In this document: piece after piece, positions 7,647 through 16,205 of the stretch
Layout of the letters: every line of letters begins with the position of its first letter
Numbering within the stretch: the first letter of the stretch is position 1
Source of the DNA: Streptomyces sp. NBC_01481
GTDB taxonomy: Bacteria; Actinomycetota; Actinomycetes; Streptomycetales; Streptomycetaceae
Assembly (NCBI RefSeq): GCF_026339995.1
Contig: NZ_JAPEPT010000004.1
Location: 620,001 to 684,000, forward strand
DNA length: 64,000 nucleotides
Reading direction: 5' to 3'
Made by a program: the position numbers and the translations under genes
Notes under the pieces: model-generated
What the model was told of the DNA's origin: nothing
The model's input: the letters and a program-made list of their open reading frames with translations, nothing else
Database searches by the model: none

Positions 7647-8915
7647 GTGTACCTGTCGACAATCGGCTGGTTCAAGGGGGCCGTCGGCACAGAGGGGTCC
7701 GGCAAGCTCCGACGACCCGTGCTCAGCGCCAACGTCTTCGCTCTCGGAGCGGTCAGCCTGATCACCGACATCTCCGCCGAGATGGTCACCGCAGTCCTTC
7801 CCCTCTACTTGGTACTCGGCCTTCAGCTGAGCCCGATGGCCTACGGAGTCATCGACGGGACCTATACCGGCGCCACGGCGCTGCTGCGGATCGTCGGCGG
7901 ATACGTCGCCGACCGGACACGCAGCCGCAAGGCAGTGGCAGGCGTGGGTTATGCGCTCTCGGCCGTGGCCAAGCTCGGCTTGCTCGCGGCAGGCCGGTCG
8001 GTCGCCGCGGTCGGCCTGGTGATCGCTGTCGACCGGACGGGAAAGGGACTGCGCACGGCACCTCGGGACGCACTGATCACTCTGTCGACGCCACCGGACG
8101 CCCTGGGCCGGGCCTTCGGCGTGCACCGGGCGATGGACAGCGTTGGCGCCTTCCTCGGCCCGCTGGTGGCCTTGGCAGTCCTCGCCGCCGCCGGCCAGTC
8201 CTTCGACGCGGTCTTCGTCACCAGCTTCTGCATAGCCGTCCTCGGGGTCGTGGTTCTGGTGCTGTTCGTCCGCGACCGGCGCGACCTGCAACCCGCGGCC
8301 AGGCCTCTCTCACCGCGCGGCGCCGCATCGCTGCTGCGGTCCGCGCCGGTCCGCCGCCTCGTCCTCGCCGCCTGCCTGCTCGGACTGGCCACCGTCGGCG
8401 ACGGCTTCGTGTACCTGCTGCTGCAGCGACGCGAAGAGCTGAGCACAGGCTGGTTTCCGCTGCTCGCAGTCGGCACCAACCTCGCCTATCTGCTGCTCGC
8501 CGCTCCCATCGGCGTCCTGGCCGACCGGGTGGGCCGACTGCCGGTGATGCTGTGCGGTTACACCGCGCTGGTCGCCGTCTATCTGCTGCTCTTCGGACCA
8601 CTGGACGGATGGCCGCTGATCGTCCTGACGCTCGGCCTCTACGGCATCTTCTACGCCGCCACCGACGGCGTGCTCATGGCGCTGGCCGGCCCGCTGCTGC
8701 CCGAGCGGCTGCGCACCACCGGCATCGCAGTCGTCCAGACCGGTCAGGCACTGGCCTACCTCGTCTCCTCGGTCCTGTTCGGGATGGCCTGGCAGGCGTG
8801 GGGCCCTGCCACCGCCAGCCGGATGGCCGCCATAGGCGTAGTCGTGGCGATCGCCGCCACCGCGGTGCTGCTTGCTCGCCTACCCACCACCGTCGCCCAG
8901 GAGGTATCCAGTTGA
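7647..8915 (+). CDS. MFS transporter
   Basis: 422 aa from the GTG at 7647, which has AGGAGGT 11 nt upstream. An in-frame ATG at 7623 and GTG at 7635 are alternatives. About twelve membrane helices follow. The motif A-like loop is GGYVADRTRSRKAV, with DRTGKGLRTAPRDAL in the next loop, a signature of the MFS subgroup that contains many uncharacterised bacterial permeases. The downstream beta-propeller gene overlaps its stop codon, so the two are translationally coupled and probably work together in the membrane. Substrate unknown. Confidence 0.85.
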   Translation: MYLSTIGWFKGAVGTEGSGKLRRPVLSANVFALGAVSLITDISAEMVTAVLPLYLVLGLQLSPMAYGVIDGTYTGATALLRIVGGYVADRTRSRKAVAGVGYALSAVAKLGLLAAGRSVAAVGLVIAVDRTGKGLRTAPRDALITLSTPPDALGRAFGVHRAMDSVGAFLGPLVALAVLAAAGQSFDAVFVTSFCIAVLGVVVLVLFVRDRRDLQPAARPLSPRGAASLLRSAPVRRLVLAACLLGLATVGDGFVYLLLQRREELSTGWFPLLAVGTNLAYLLLAAPIGVLADRVGRLPVMLCGYTALVAVYLLLFGPLDGWPLIVLTLGLYGIFYAATDGVLMALAGPLLPERLRTTGIAVVQTGQALAYLVSSVLFGMAWQAWGPATASRMAAIGVVVAIAATAVLLARLPTTVAQEVSS

Positions 8916-9910
8916 GCGCCATGACCCAGCGGACTCGGATCACCATCCTCGTGGCCGCCACGGCGGTGCTCGCCGCCGTCGCCGTCGCCTACATCAACCT
9001 GGCCGCCCACCGGACCAGCGCCTCCGGCAACACCGCTGATCCCCTCACCGCCACCGCGGACCGCGCGACGCTGGCTCCCGGCCCACGACTGCTGGTGGTC
9101 AGCAACCGCCATCTCGCCACTGTCTCCCGGGAGGACCCGGGCGGACCGCGGACGGTCGCTCCGCTGGAGTGCGTCCGCGTCTACGCCGCGGCAGGCACCG
9201 GCGTCTGCATCCGTCCCGACTCCCCGTGGTCCTACCACCTGGTCGTCCTCGACCAGGAGCTCCATGAGAAGCGCGCGGTCCCGGTCCCCGGGCTGCCCAA
9301 CCGAGCCCGGGTCTCGGCCAGTGGCCGCATGGTGGCGTGGACCACCTTCGTCGGCGGCGACTCCTACAGCGGCGGCGGCTTTTCCACCCGTACCGGCATC
9401 CTCGACACCCGCACCGGCGCGCTCGTCACCACACTGGAGAAGTTCGCGGTGACCAGAGGAACGCGGCCCTACCAAGCCGCCGACGTCAACTTCTGGGGTG
9501 TCACCTTCACCGCCGACGACAACCGGTTCTACGCCACGATGTCCACGGCCGGCCGCCGGTACCTCGTCGAGGGCGACTTCGCCGCCAGAACCGTGCGGAC
9601 ACTCAAGGAGAACGTCGAGTGCCCGTCGTTGTCACCCGATGGCACCCGCATTGCGTTCAAGCAGGCCATCGGCGCCGACCCCACCCGCGGCTGGCGGCTG
9701 TCCGTGCTCGAACTGGCCTCGATGCGGGTGACGACGCCGGCCGAGACCCGCAGCATCGACGACCAGGCAGCCTGGCTCGACAACGCCACGCTCGCCTACA
9801 CGGTGCGTAACAGCAGCGGCGATCCCGACGTCTGGTCCGCGCCGGCCGACGGCTCCGGCGCACCTCGCCTACTGGTCCCCGGCGCGGAGTCCCCGGCCGC
9901 ACTCGGCTGA
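8912..9910 (+). CDS. Membrane-anchored TolB/WD-type beta-propeller protein
   Basis: 332 aa from a TTG that overlaps the MFS stop (TTGA) with AGGAGG 7 nt upstream. An ATG at 8921 is the alternative start. An N-terminal signal anchor (ILVAATAVLAAVAVAYINLAA) is followed by an extracellular domain. That domain shows repeated beta-propeller motifs such as PGLPNRARVSASGRMVAWTT, CPSLSPDGTRIAFKQ and DDQAAWLDNATLAYTV, like WD40/TolB blades. Coupling to the MFS gene suggests an accessory or substrate-sensing subunit, which is inference. Confidence 0.8.
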   Translation: MSAMTQRTRITILVAATAVLAAVAVAYINLAAHRTSASGNTADPLTATADRATLAPGPRLLVVSNRHLATVSREDPGGPRTVAPLECVRVYAAAGTGVCIRPDSPWSYHLVVLDQELHEKRAVPVPGLPNRARVSASGRMVAWTTFVGGDSYSGGGFSTRTGILDTRTGALVTTLEKFAVTRGTRPYQAADVNFWGVTFTADDNRFYATMSTAGRRYLVEGDFAARTVRTLKENVECPSLSPDGTRIAFKQAIGADPTRGWRLSVLELASMRVTTPAETRSIDDQAAWLDNATLAYTVRNSSGDPDVWSAPADGSGAPRLLVPGAESPAALG

Positions 9911-10106
9911 CCGGGCACCCCCGGGCAGTGGGCGGGTGTGGTGTATCGGGCGGACAAGCGCAGCCGACGCAGGGTGGTGCGCGGAAACGAGGAGAATGCA
10001 TATTCGGATTTTACGTGTCATAGCGTGCTTATCGATGGGATATACGTTTTCCTCTTTACCTATCCCCTTGATTGCGGAAGCACGACGGAAGGCATGGTGG
10101 TTGGGC

Positions 10107-10868
10107 ATGGGAAGGATTGCGGTCGCACCACTGGTCCTGGCAGCGATGAGCCTGGGCCTGGCGTGCAAGCTGTCGGAACCCGCAGCGGCAACCCAGAGGC
10201 CAACGAGCGCCGCGCCATCACGGGCTGCTGCCGCGCAGATGCCGAACGTGCCCCGGACGGCCGTCCGAGGGGACGTCACGGCCAGGAAGGGCCTGAGCAT
10301 CCGTGCCCTGCCCACGGCCAACTCCACCAAACTGGGCGGGTACTCCGCAGGCGCCGAGATCAGCATCTTGTGCGAGGCGCACGGCCAGGACGTAGGCGGA
10401 GACACCACCTGGTACAGACTCGCCAACCGCTCCGGCTGGGTCGCCGCCCGCTACGTCCATGCCACACGCCCCGTACCGCCGTGCGACAAGCCGGGGCCCA
10501 CGGGGCACGGGCCGACCGGACCCACGGGACCCACCGGGCACGGACCCACTGGTCCCACCGGACCCATTGGCCGCACCGGACCTACGGGACCCACCGGCCC
10601 TACGGGTCCCTCCAACACTGCCAACATCACCCCGGTATACACAGCCCCCCGCACACTGGGACCTGGACAGACCACTGCTTTGGTCGCCGTCTGTCCGGCC
10701 GGTCAAAGAGCCATCTCCGGCGGCTGGATGGCAGGCGACGAAGTCATCCCCGTGAACAACTACCGCAGCACAAGCTCCAACCCTGACGACAGTTGGACCG
10801 TCAACTTCCACAACCTCTCCAGCACGCAGCAATACTCCATCACCGCCATCGCCTATTGCTCGCCGTGA
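10107..10868 (+). CDS. Secreted SH3b plus collagen-like (Gly-Pro-Thr) protein
   Basis: 253 aa from ATG 10107. The frame also opens at 9936 and at an ATG near 9996, and the start is not certain. The N-terminus is hydrophobic (VAPLVLAAMSLGLACKL) and fits a signal peptide, possibly lipoprotein-like though the lipobox is imperfect. Residues about 50-120 form a bacterial SH3 domain (KGLSIRALPTANSTKLG, then TWYRLANRSGWVAARYV). Residues 130-169 are collagen-like triplets. The last 80 residues are a beta-rich domain (CPAGQRAISGGWMAGDE). It is probably a surface or matrix protein. Confidence 0.75.
   Translation: MGRIAVAPLVLAAMSLGLACKLSEPAAATQRPTSAAPSRAAAAQMPNVPRTAVRGDVTARKGLSIRALPTANSTKLGGYSAGAEISILCEAHGQDVGGDTTWYRLANRSGWVAARYVHATRPVPPCDKPGPTGHGPTGPTGPTGHGPTGPTGPIGRTGPTGPTGPTGPSNTANITPVYTAPRTLGPGQTTALVAVCPAGQRAISGGWMAGDEVIPVNNYRSTSSNPDDSWTVNFHNLSSTQQYSITAIAYCSP
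10494..10613 (+). repeat. Collagen-like Gly-X-Y repeat region (12 triplets, two Gly-His interruptions)
   Basis: It encodes mainly GPT triplets with one GPI, one GRT and one GPS. The periodicity is broken twice by a Gly-His dipeptide, each followed by several further triplets. Confidence 0.85.
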
Positions 10869-11039
10869 CCGCACCGGGGGACCGCAGTGTTCACCTGGCG
10901 ATCGTGTCGCTCGATCCCAACCGGCTACGGCCAGGTTCGCTGGACCAGCCGCTGGAAGACCGCGCTGAACGCCCTCGACAGCGGTCATGTCGAACGCTTG
11001 CAGGTCCGTTTCCAGCGGCTGGTACGGGCGGGGCGCAGG

Positions 11040-12314
11040 TCAGATGGCCGGGCCGGCGATGCGGGTATAGGTCAGCCCGTTGCTGACGCCCGCGGCAGTG
11101 GCGACCGTTACGGTGACGGCTCCTGCGGCGCCCGCAGGGGTGAGTGCAGTGACCTGGGTGGGGGAGAGCACGGTGAACGCTACAGGGGTGCCGCCGAACA
11201 GGACGCTGGTGGTGGTGGTGAGGTTGGTTCCGGTCAGTGCGATCACGTTGCCGCCACTGGCGGGTCCCTGGTTGGGAGTCAGGCTGGTGAGGATGGGGGC
11301 TGCGAGGTACGTGTAAGCGAGGGCGTTGCTGGTGCCGCCGGGGGTGGTGACTGTGACGGCTGCGGCGCCGGCCGCGTGGGCGGGGGTGACGGCGGTGATT
11401 TGGGTCGGGGAGTTGACGGTGAACGATGTGGCCGCCGTCGCGTCGAAACGCACCGCTGTCGCGTTGATGAATCCGCTTCCGGTCAGGATCACCGTGGTAC
11501 CGCCCGCCACCGTTCCGGAGGAGGGCGCGATGTCTGTAGCCGATGGCGGTGCGGCGTAGAAGAAGTAGGCGGGGGGACTGTCGGGGTTGCTGGTGCCGCC
11601 GGGGGTGGTGACTGTGACGGCTGCGGCGCCGGCTACGTGGGCGGGGGTGACGGCGGTGATTTGCGTGGGGGAGTTGACGGTGAACGATGTGGCCGCCGTC
11701 GCGTCGAAGCGCACTGCTGTTGCCCCCGTGAGGCTGGTGCCGGTGAGGGTCACCGTGGTGCCGCCGGCGGTTGGGCCTTGGGTGGGGGCCAGGCTTGAGA
11801 GCACGGGGGCGGTCACGTAGGTGAAGGTTTGGGAGTTGCTGGTGCCGCCGGGGGTCGTGACTGTGACGGCTGCGGCGCCGGCCGCGTGGGCGGGGGTGAC
11901 GGCGGTGATTTGGGTGGGGGAGTTGACGGTGAACGATGTGGCCGCTGTTGCGTCGAAGCGGACCGCTGTTGCGCCTGTGAGGTTGGTGCCGGTGATGGTC
12001 ACCGTGGTGCCGCCGGTGGTGGGCCCTTGAGTGGGAGCCAGGCTGGTGATGGAGGGTACTGCCGCGTAGGTGTAGGTGACGGTCTGGGCGCTGGTGCCCT
12101 GGCTGGTGGTGACAGTGACATTGACTGCGCCCGTCCCGGGGGGAGTCACCGCGATGATCTGTGTGCTGCTGGTGACGGTGAAGGATGCGCCGGCGGTGGT
12201 GCCGAACCGGACGGCTGTCGCGCCGGTGAAACCGGTACCGGTCAGAGTGACTGTGGCCCCCCCGGAAGAGGGTCCCTGGTTGGGACTGACAGAGGACAAG
12301 GTGGGGGCAGCCAT
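11040..12314 (-). CDS. IPT/TIG repeat protein (five domains)
   Basis: 424 aa made of five consecutive IPT/TIG immunoglobulin-like domains of about 85 residues, each with the pattern LxPxxGPxxGGTTVTxTGTxLTGATAVxF, then FTVxSPTQITAVTP, then AAAVTVTTPGGTSN (split here by variable residues). Domains 2-4 are almost identical to each other. The ATG has AAGGAG upstream. No signal peptide, membrane helix or anchor is present. Such domains usually sit in surface or phage-tail proteins, so the lack of an export signal is odd and suggests a contractile-structure, lysis-released or non-classical route. A second IPT/TIG gene lies just upstream on the same strand. Confidence 0.85.
   Translation of the reverse strand: MAAPTLSSVSPNQGPSSGGATVTLTGTGFTGATAVRFGTTAGASFTVTSSTQIIAVTPPGTGAVNVTVTTSQGTSAQTVTYTYAAVPSITSLAPTQGPTTGGTTVTITGTNLTGATAVRFDATAATSFTVNSPTQITAVTPAHAAGAAAVTVTTPGGTSNSQTFTYVTAPVLSSLAPTQGPTAGGTTVTLTGTSLTGATAVRFDATAATSFTVNSPTQITAVTPAHVAGAAAVTVTTPGGTSNPDSPPAYFFYAAPPSATDIAPSSGTVAGGTTVILTGSGFINATAVRFDATAATSFTVNSPTQITAVTPAHAAGAAAVTVTTPGGTSNALAYTYLAAPILTSLTPNQGPASGGNVIALTGTNLTTTTSVLFGGTPVAFTVLSPTQVTALTPAGAAGAVTVTVATAAGVSNGLTYTRIAGPAI
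11320..12030 (-). repeat. Near-identical tandem IPT/TIG units at DNA level
   Basis: Three copies of about 250-260 bp share long identical tracts, for example the segment encoding FDATAATSFTVNSPTQIT. The units start near 11326, 11587 and 11829. They can recombine, so the number of copies may vary. Confidence 0.8.
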
Positions 12315-12749
12315 GGTTGTACTCCTTCACGCATCACTTGGGGCAAAGCCGCACGAGGCATAGGTGTGCTGGGCGAATTGGACGGTGTTGTAGATGAGTT
12401 GGAGCTCGCGGCGGGCAAGCCCAGTACGACGCGGTTGGGCATTTCCGGCCGCTGCCATCAAGGGCGGAAGCGGATGGACACATGCCCGGCACGTCGTCCC
12501 TGCCGTGGCCGGCGATTGAGTCGGGCTGTCAGCGGAATATGGGTCAGCGCCGAGCACGACCACCCACTCACCGAGCCCACCGCCAGGTAACGACAATTCA
12601 GATGCCGGTGAACGAGACTCGGGTGAAGACGGCTGCTGTGTGCCGGAGTTCACCGTTGGCGGGGAGCGCCCGGGCGCGAGTGGATGCCTACGCCCGGGCC
12701 TCTTTCACTGTCCGGCCCGGTGGTCAATCGGATGCCGGAAAACGCCGAC
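12315..12749. other. Spacer between the two IPT/TIG genes
   Basis: No gene recognised. It holds the upstream region of the five-domain gene. A short minus-strand frame ending RRELQLIYNTVQFAQHTY looks protein-like but has no start or ribosome site. Confidence 0.35.
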
Positions 12750-13493
12750 TCAGATGCCCGGACCGCCTACGTAGGTGAAGCCGCCGACCTCCGTGGCGCT
12801 GCCGCCGGTGGTGGTGACGACGACGTCGACTGCGCCTGCGGTGCCGGTCGGTGTGACCACGGACACGGTGGTGCTGCTGACCACGGTGAACGGCGCAGTT
12901 ACGCCGTCGAAGGTGATCGACTGGGTGGTGGACAGGTTGGTGCCGGTGATTGTCACTGCGGTGCCGCCGGAGGTCGACCCGGAGTTGGGGGACAGCGTGG
13001 TGACCGTGGGCGTGTCCACGTAGGTGTAGGACAGGCCGTTGTTGGTGCCGCCGGCTGTGGTGACGCTCACGCTGACCGCTCCGGGCCCGGCCCCTTGCGG
13101 GACGACGACGCTGAGCTGGCTGTCGGAGATCACCGTCGGGGTCGCGGCGTTGGCCCCGAAGTTGACGGCAGAGGCGGTGGAGAGCCCAGTACCGTTGATG
13201 GTGACTGTGTTCGTGCCCGCTGTGGGCCCGGAGGTGGGGCTCAGCACGCTCTTGAACGGGGCGCCGATGTAGAAGAACGACAGCGGATTGCTGGTGCCGC
13301 CCACTGTGGTAACGGTGACGTCGACCACGCCGGCCCCGGACGGGGAACCGACCGTGACCGACGTGGGGGTGTTGGCAGTGATGGTGGCCAGCTTGCTGCC
13401 GAACTTCACGGCAGTGGCGTTGGCGAGGTTGACGCCGGTGATGGTGACGGTGGTGCCGCCACCGGTGGATCCCTGGTTCGGGCTGATGGGCAT
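12750..13493 (-). CDS. IPT/TIG repeat protein (three domains)
   Basis: 247 aa from an ATG at 13493 with GGAGG 8 nt upstream. The open frame extends to 13568, but the earlier ATG lacks a site. Three IPT/TIG domains follow directly from the start (MPISPNQGSTGGGTTVTITG). Each is about 83 residues, less similar to one another than those of the neighbouring gene. No signal peptide. It ends YVGGPGI, like the neighbour's RIAGPAI, which points to a shared C-terminal cap and a gene-duplication origin. Confidence 0.82.
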   Translation of the reverse strand: MPISPNQGSTGGGTTVTITGVNLANATAVKFGSKLATITANTPTSVTVGSPSGAGVVDVTVTTVGGTSNPLSFFYIGAPFKSVLSPTSGPTAGTNTVTINGTGLSTASAVNFGANAATPTVISDSQLSVVVPQGAGPGAVSVSVTTAGGTNNGLSYTYVDTPTVTTLSPNSGSTSGGTAVTITGTNLSTTQSITFDGVTAPFTVVSSTTVSVVTPTGTAGAVDVVVTTTGGSATEVGGFTYVGGPGI

Positions 13494-14239
13494 GGGTGTA
13501 CCTCCAGAAGATGGCAACGCGTGCGATGGTTGGAGGAGTGTCTTGTCCCAGCGGCCGGGCATCGCCACTCCTCAGCAAGCGATGCACCCGCCCTGGACCT
13601 GGCACAGCACGGGGTGGGAAGCACTGTGGTGCGCATGCGCCCGGATCCTCCGCAGCCGATCGACCACATCGACTCGGTCAGGACATGCGCCCGGGCTTGG
13701 TCGCCCGCGACTGGGGCGCCCCTGGCTCAGGCCATCGGGATGGGGGTGGGGGCAGGGAGACCGCTCGAGCGACGGACAACTCCTGACCACGCTCGAGCGC
13801 GCCGCACCGGTGGCAGGTCCTGTCCTGTGTGATTGCCGCTAGCTCAATCGCACTACGCAGCTTGGGCGAACGACGGACTGGCCATCGTTTGGCCTCGAAG
13901 AGGAAAGATGAACCTGCGGTTCCGGTACGCCTATTACTCCAGGTGAGCGAGCCCGTCCACAACCCCCCTGACGCCGCATCACCCGAAGGGCGGAGTCCCT
14001 GCACATACTTTCTTCCCGCCCAGATGGTTTCACGGCTGGACGACGCAGTTCTGCGACGAATGGCGGGTCGCCCGCGCCGCTGACCTGCGCCGGGCGCGCG
14101 CGGCTGGTACTTCCAGCGCGGCATCGGCGCACTGCCCGCGGCGTTTCGGGACCTCTCGCCGCTGGTTGACACATCGTCCTCCGAGACGAGTCGGCGCAGA
14201 GGCCCCCGACAGGCCTCCGAAGAGATCCGTAACGGAGTC
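13494..14239. other. Gene-free stretch, 0.75 kb
   Basis: Several open frames on both strands, none with recognisable domains, ribosome sites or consistent codon bias. I see nothing supportable in it. Confidence 0.4.
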
Positions 14240-14887
14240 CTACGGGGCGTCGGCCTGCTGGTCGGCCGAGCGCAGGCGCTTGGCCCGCTTGCCCGTCACC
14301 GTCTTGACTGGGATCAGCACCGCCCACCACAGCTTCGCAGCGGTCGGGGAGACGAAGGCGAGCGGCACGGCGACGGCGAAGACCAGCACCGTCGACGCCA
14401 GATCGGCCACATCGTTGCGTACGACGGGATCAGGCAGCGCCTTACCCAGCCACGGGCGCTTCCACAAAGCGACCGCAAGCGCGAGTTGTGTGGCGCCCAT
14501 GGCCGCGACGGCGCCGGAGTAGACGGCCACCGACTGCGGCTCGTCCCCGTACTCGGCCAGCAGGGTGGTAGGGAAAGGCATCAGGGCGATCAGCGCCAGG
14601 CTCAGCAACCCGAGCCTGATGATCACCGCGTCCACCTTCTGCGTGTACCGGAAGATCTGGTGGTGGCCCCGCCAGAAAGCAGCGATGACCAGAAAACTGA
14701 GGGCGTACGCCCAGACGTTGGGCATCACATCCCCCAGCGCATGCTCGAAACCGGCGGGGTCCAGCCCGGGGGGCAGCGTGATGTCCAGCGCCAGCAGCGT
14801 CATCGCGATGGCGAACACGCCGTCCGACAGCGCCAGGAGTCGGTCCGCGCTCCCCTCGTCGTCCCGCACTCGCTGGTGGTCACTCAC
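14240..14887 (-). CDS. TMEM175/DUF1211-type membrane protein (putative potassium channel)
   Basis: 215 aa from a GTG start with AAGGTGAGGGG upstream. The signature ALSDGVFAIAMTLL in the first helix corresponds to the F-S-D selectivity motif of the TMEM175 family. FWRGHHQIFRY follows in the third helix region. Six hydrophobic segments in all, with a basic C-terminus. Bacterial members form tetrameric potassium-conducting channels. Here the conserved Phe of the motif is Leu. No neighbour suggests an operon. Confidence 0.85.
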   Translation of the reverse strand: MSDHQRVRDDEGSADRLLALSDGVFAIAMTLLALDITLPPGLDPAGFEHALGDVMPNVWAYALSFLVIAAFWRGHHQIFRYTQKVDAVIIRLGLLSLALIALMPFPTTLLAEYGDEPQSVAVYSGAVAAMGATQLALAVALWKRPWLGKALPDPVVRNDVADLASTVLVFAVAVPLAFVSPTAAKLWWAVLIPVKTVTGKRAKRLRSADQQADAP

Positions 14888-15181
14888 AGCCCCTCACCTT
14901 AGGGTTGAATGCCCGGGAATGATCGGATTGATCAACCCGAGGGTGGCGCCCCCCTTGACGAAGCTGCCGGGGTTGCGCAGGCGGCACCGTCCCACGCCGG
15001 TCGCGACCTCGTTCGTACGCACGTCGATGAGCCCGCGATGCGCCCGGTACCGCTCGCCGCGTGTCACCCTCACGCGCGCTCGGGGTGGCGCAGACACGAG
15101 TAATGGGTTCTTTCTGGTTGCAGTGGTCCGTCCCGGTGTCGGGTGTCCCACGGACGCGGAGAGGAAGCGAGCCGGCCGCCC

Positions 15182-15847
15182 ATGGTGAGAAGACATCAGG
15201 CGCTGCGTACTCCGCTGGCCGCGGGCCTGGTGGGCATCATCTTCGCTCTGTTGCTCAGCGCCGCCATCATTCTGGTCCGCCTGACGCTGCCCGATCCGGG
15301 TGAGGCGAGCGGCGACTGGTTCTCCGATGCCTCGCGGCGGCGCACGGTGCAGACGGCGCTCGGCCTCATCCCGTTCGCGGGCATTTTCTTCCTCTGGTTC
15401 ATGGGCGCTGTACGCGCACGTATCGGGGACGCGGAGGACAAGTTCGTCGCCACCGTGTTCCTGGGCAGCGGTCTGCTCTTCGTGGCGACCCTCTTCGGCG
15501 CCGCGGCGGCAGCGGGAAGCCTGCTGGCCGCGGCGGGTGCCTCCGGGGCCGGCTCCGGGCCGCAACTGCAGTCGTTCGGCCAGCACTTCACCTACGGGCT
15601 GCTGACGACGTATTCGATGCGCATGGCAGCGGTGTTCACCCTGTCGACCTCCTCCATCGGGCACCAGCTCGGAGTCCTTCCCCGATGGCTGTCCATCCTG
15701 GGCTATCTCGTCGCACTGACGCTGCTCTTCGTGACGGACAGCATCGCCTGGTCGGAGCTGGTCTTCCCCCTGTGGGCCCTGGTTGTCAGCCTGCACATCC
15801 TTGTGGCCGGTCTGCGCCGGCGGTCCGCATCGGTCTCCTCGGCGTGA
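15182..15847 (+). CDS. Multi-pass membrane protein of unknown function
   Basis: 221 aa from ATG 15182. About six transmembrane helices, beginning TPLAAGLVGIIFALLLSAAI and ending SELVFPLWALVVSLHILVAG. A soluble loop near residues 35-50 reads DPGEASGDWFSDASRRRTVQ. I do not recognise a named family with catalytic residues. It stands alone, 112 bp before the ferredoxin cassette. Confidence 0.7.
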   Translation: MVRRHQALRTPLAAGLVGIIFALLLSAAIILVRLTLPDPGEASGDWFSDASRRRTVQTALGLIPFAGIFFLWFMGAVRARIGDAEDKFVATVFLGSGLLFVATLFGAAAAAGSLLAAAGASGAGSGPQLQSFGQHFTYGLLTTYSMRMAAVFTLSTSSIGHQLGVLPRWLSILGYLVALTLLFVTDSIAWSELVFPLWALVVSLHILVAGLRRRSASVSSA

Positions 15848-15959
15848 CGCGCTGTTCCCGGGCGATGTGGACCCATGACGCTTCTGGCCCGTCTGTGCTC
15901 GCGACAACACGACAACACCCGCAAGCTGAGGAACGGAACCACTGGAAGGGCGCACCTTG

Positions 15960-16205
15960 ATGAGGCTTGTCGTCGATCTGAACCGCTGCCAGGGATATGC
16001 GCAATGCGCGTTCCTCGCGCCCGATGTCTTCGCCATGCACGGCGACGAGGCACTGCTGTACACCCCGCAGGCCGACGCCGAGCAGAGGGAGCACATGGCA
16101 CGTGCCGTTGCCGCGTGCCCCGTCCAGGCCATCCTCGTGGAGGGCCTGGACGAAACGGCCGGTGCTCCCCCCGCCCACGCCGAGGAGGCATCCCGTGGAC
16201 GGTGA
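15960..16205 (+). CDS. [3Fe-4S] ferredoxin of the P450 partner type
   Basis: 81 aa. Cys10, Cys16 and Cys53 (CQGYAQC, then ACPVQAI) are spaced as in single-cluster ferredoxins that donate electrons to actinobacterial P450s. The Gly-Tyr-Ala at the second Cys position indicates a 3Fe-4S cluster. The ATG has GGAAGGGCG upstream. The reductase GTG lies inside its last codons (11-bp overlap), and the P450 follows. It shuttles electrons from the reductase to CYP. Confidence 0.9.
   Translation: MRLVVDLNRCQGYAQCAFLAPDVFAMHGDEALLYTPQADAEQREHMARAVAACPVQAILVEGLDETAGAPPAHAEEASRGR

Noticed and set aside
7496..9910. An 804-codon frame covering the MFS gene and beta-propeller gene
   Set aside because: Only its last part is the propeller gene. 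The first 470 codons are an alternate-frame shadow of the MFS gene.
9936..10106. Upstream extension of the collagen-like protein
   Set aside because: It adds a poor N-terminus before the signal sequence; the ATG at 10107 begins a normal signal peptide. The choice remains uncertain.
10887..12590. Glycine-rich plus-strand frames opposite the IPT/TIG genes
   Set aside because: They are antisense shadows of threonine/alanine-rich repeats; they lack start signals and vary with the repeats.
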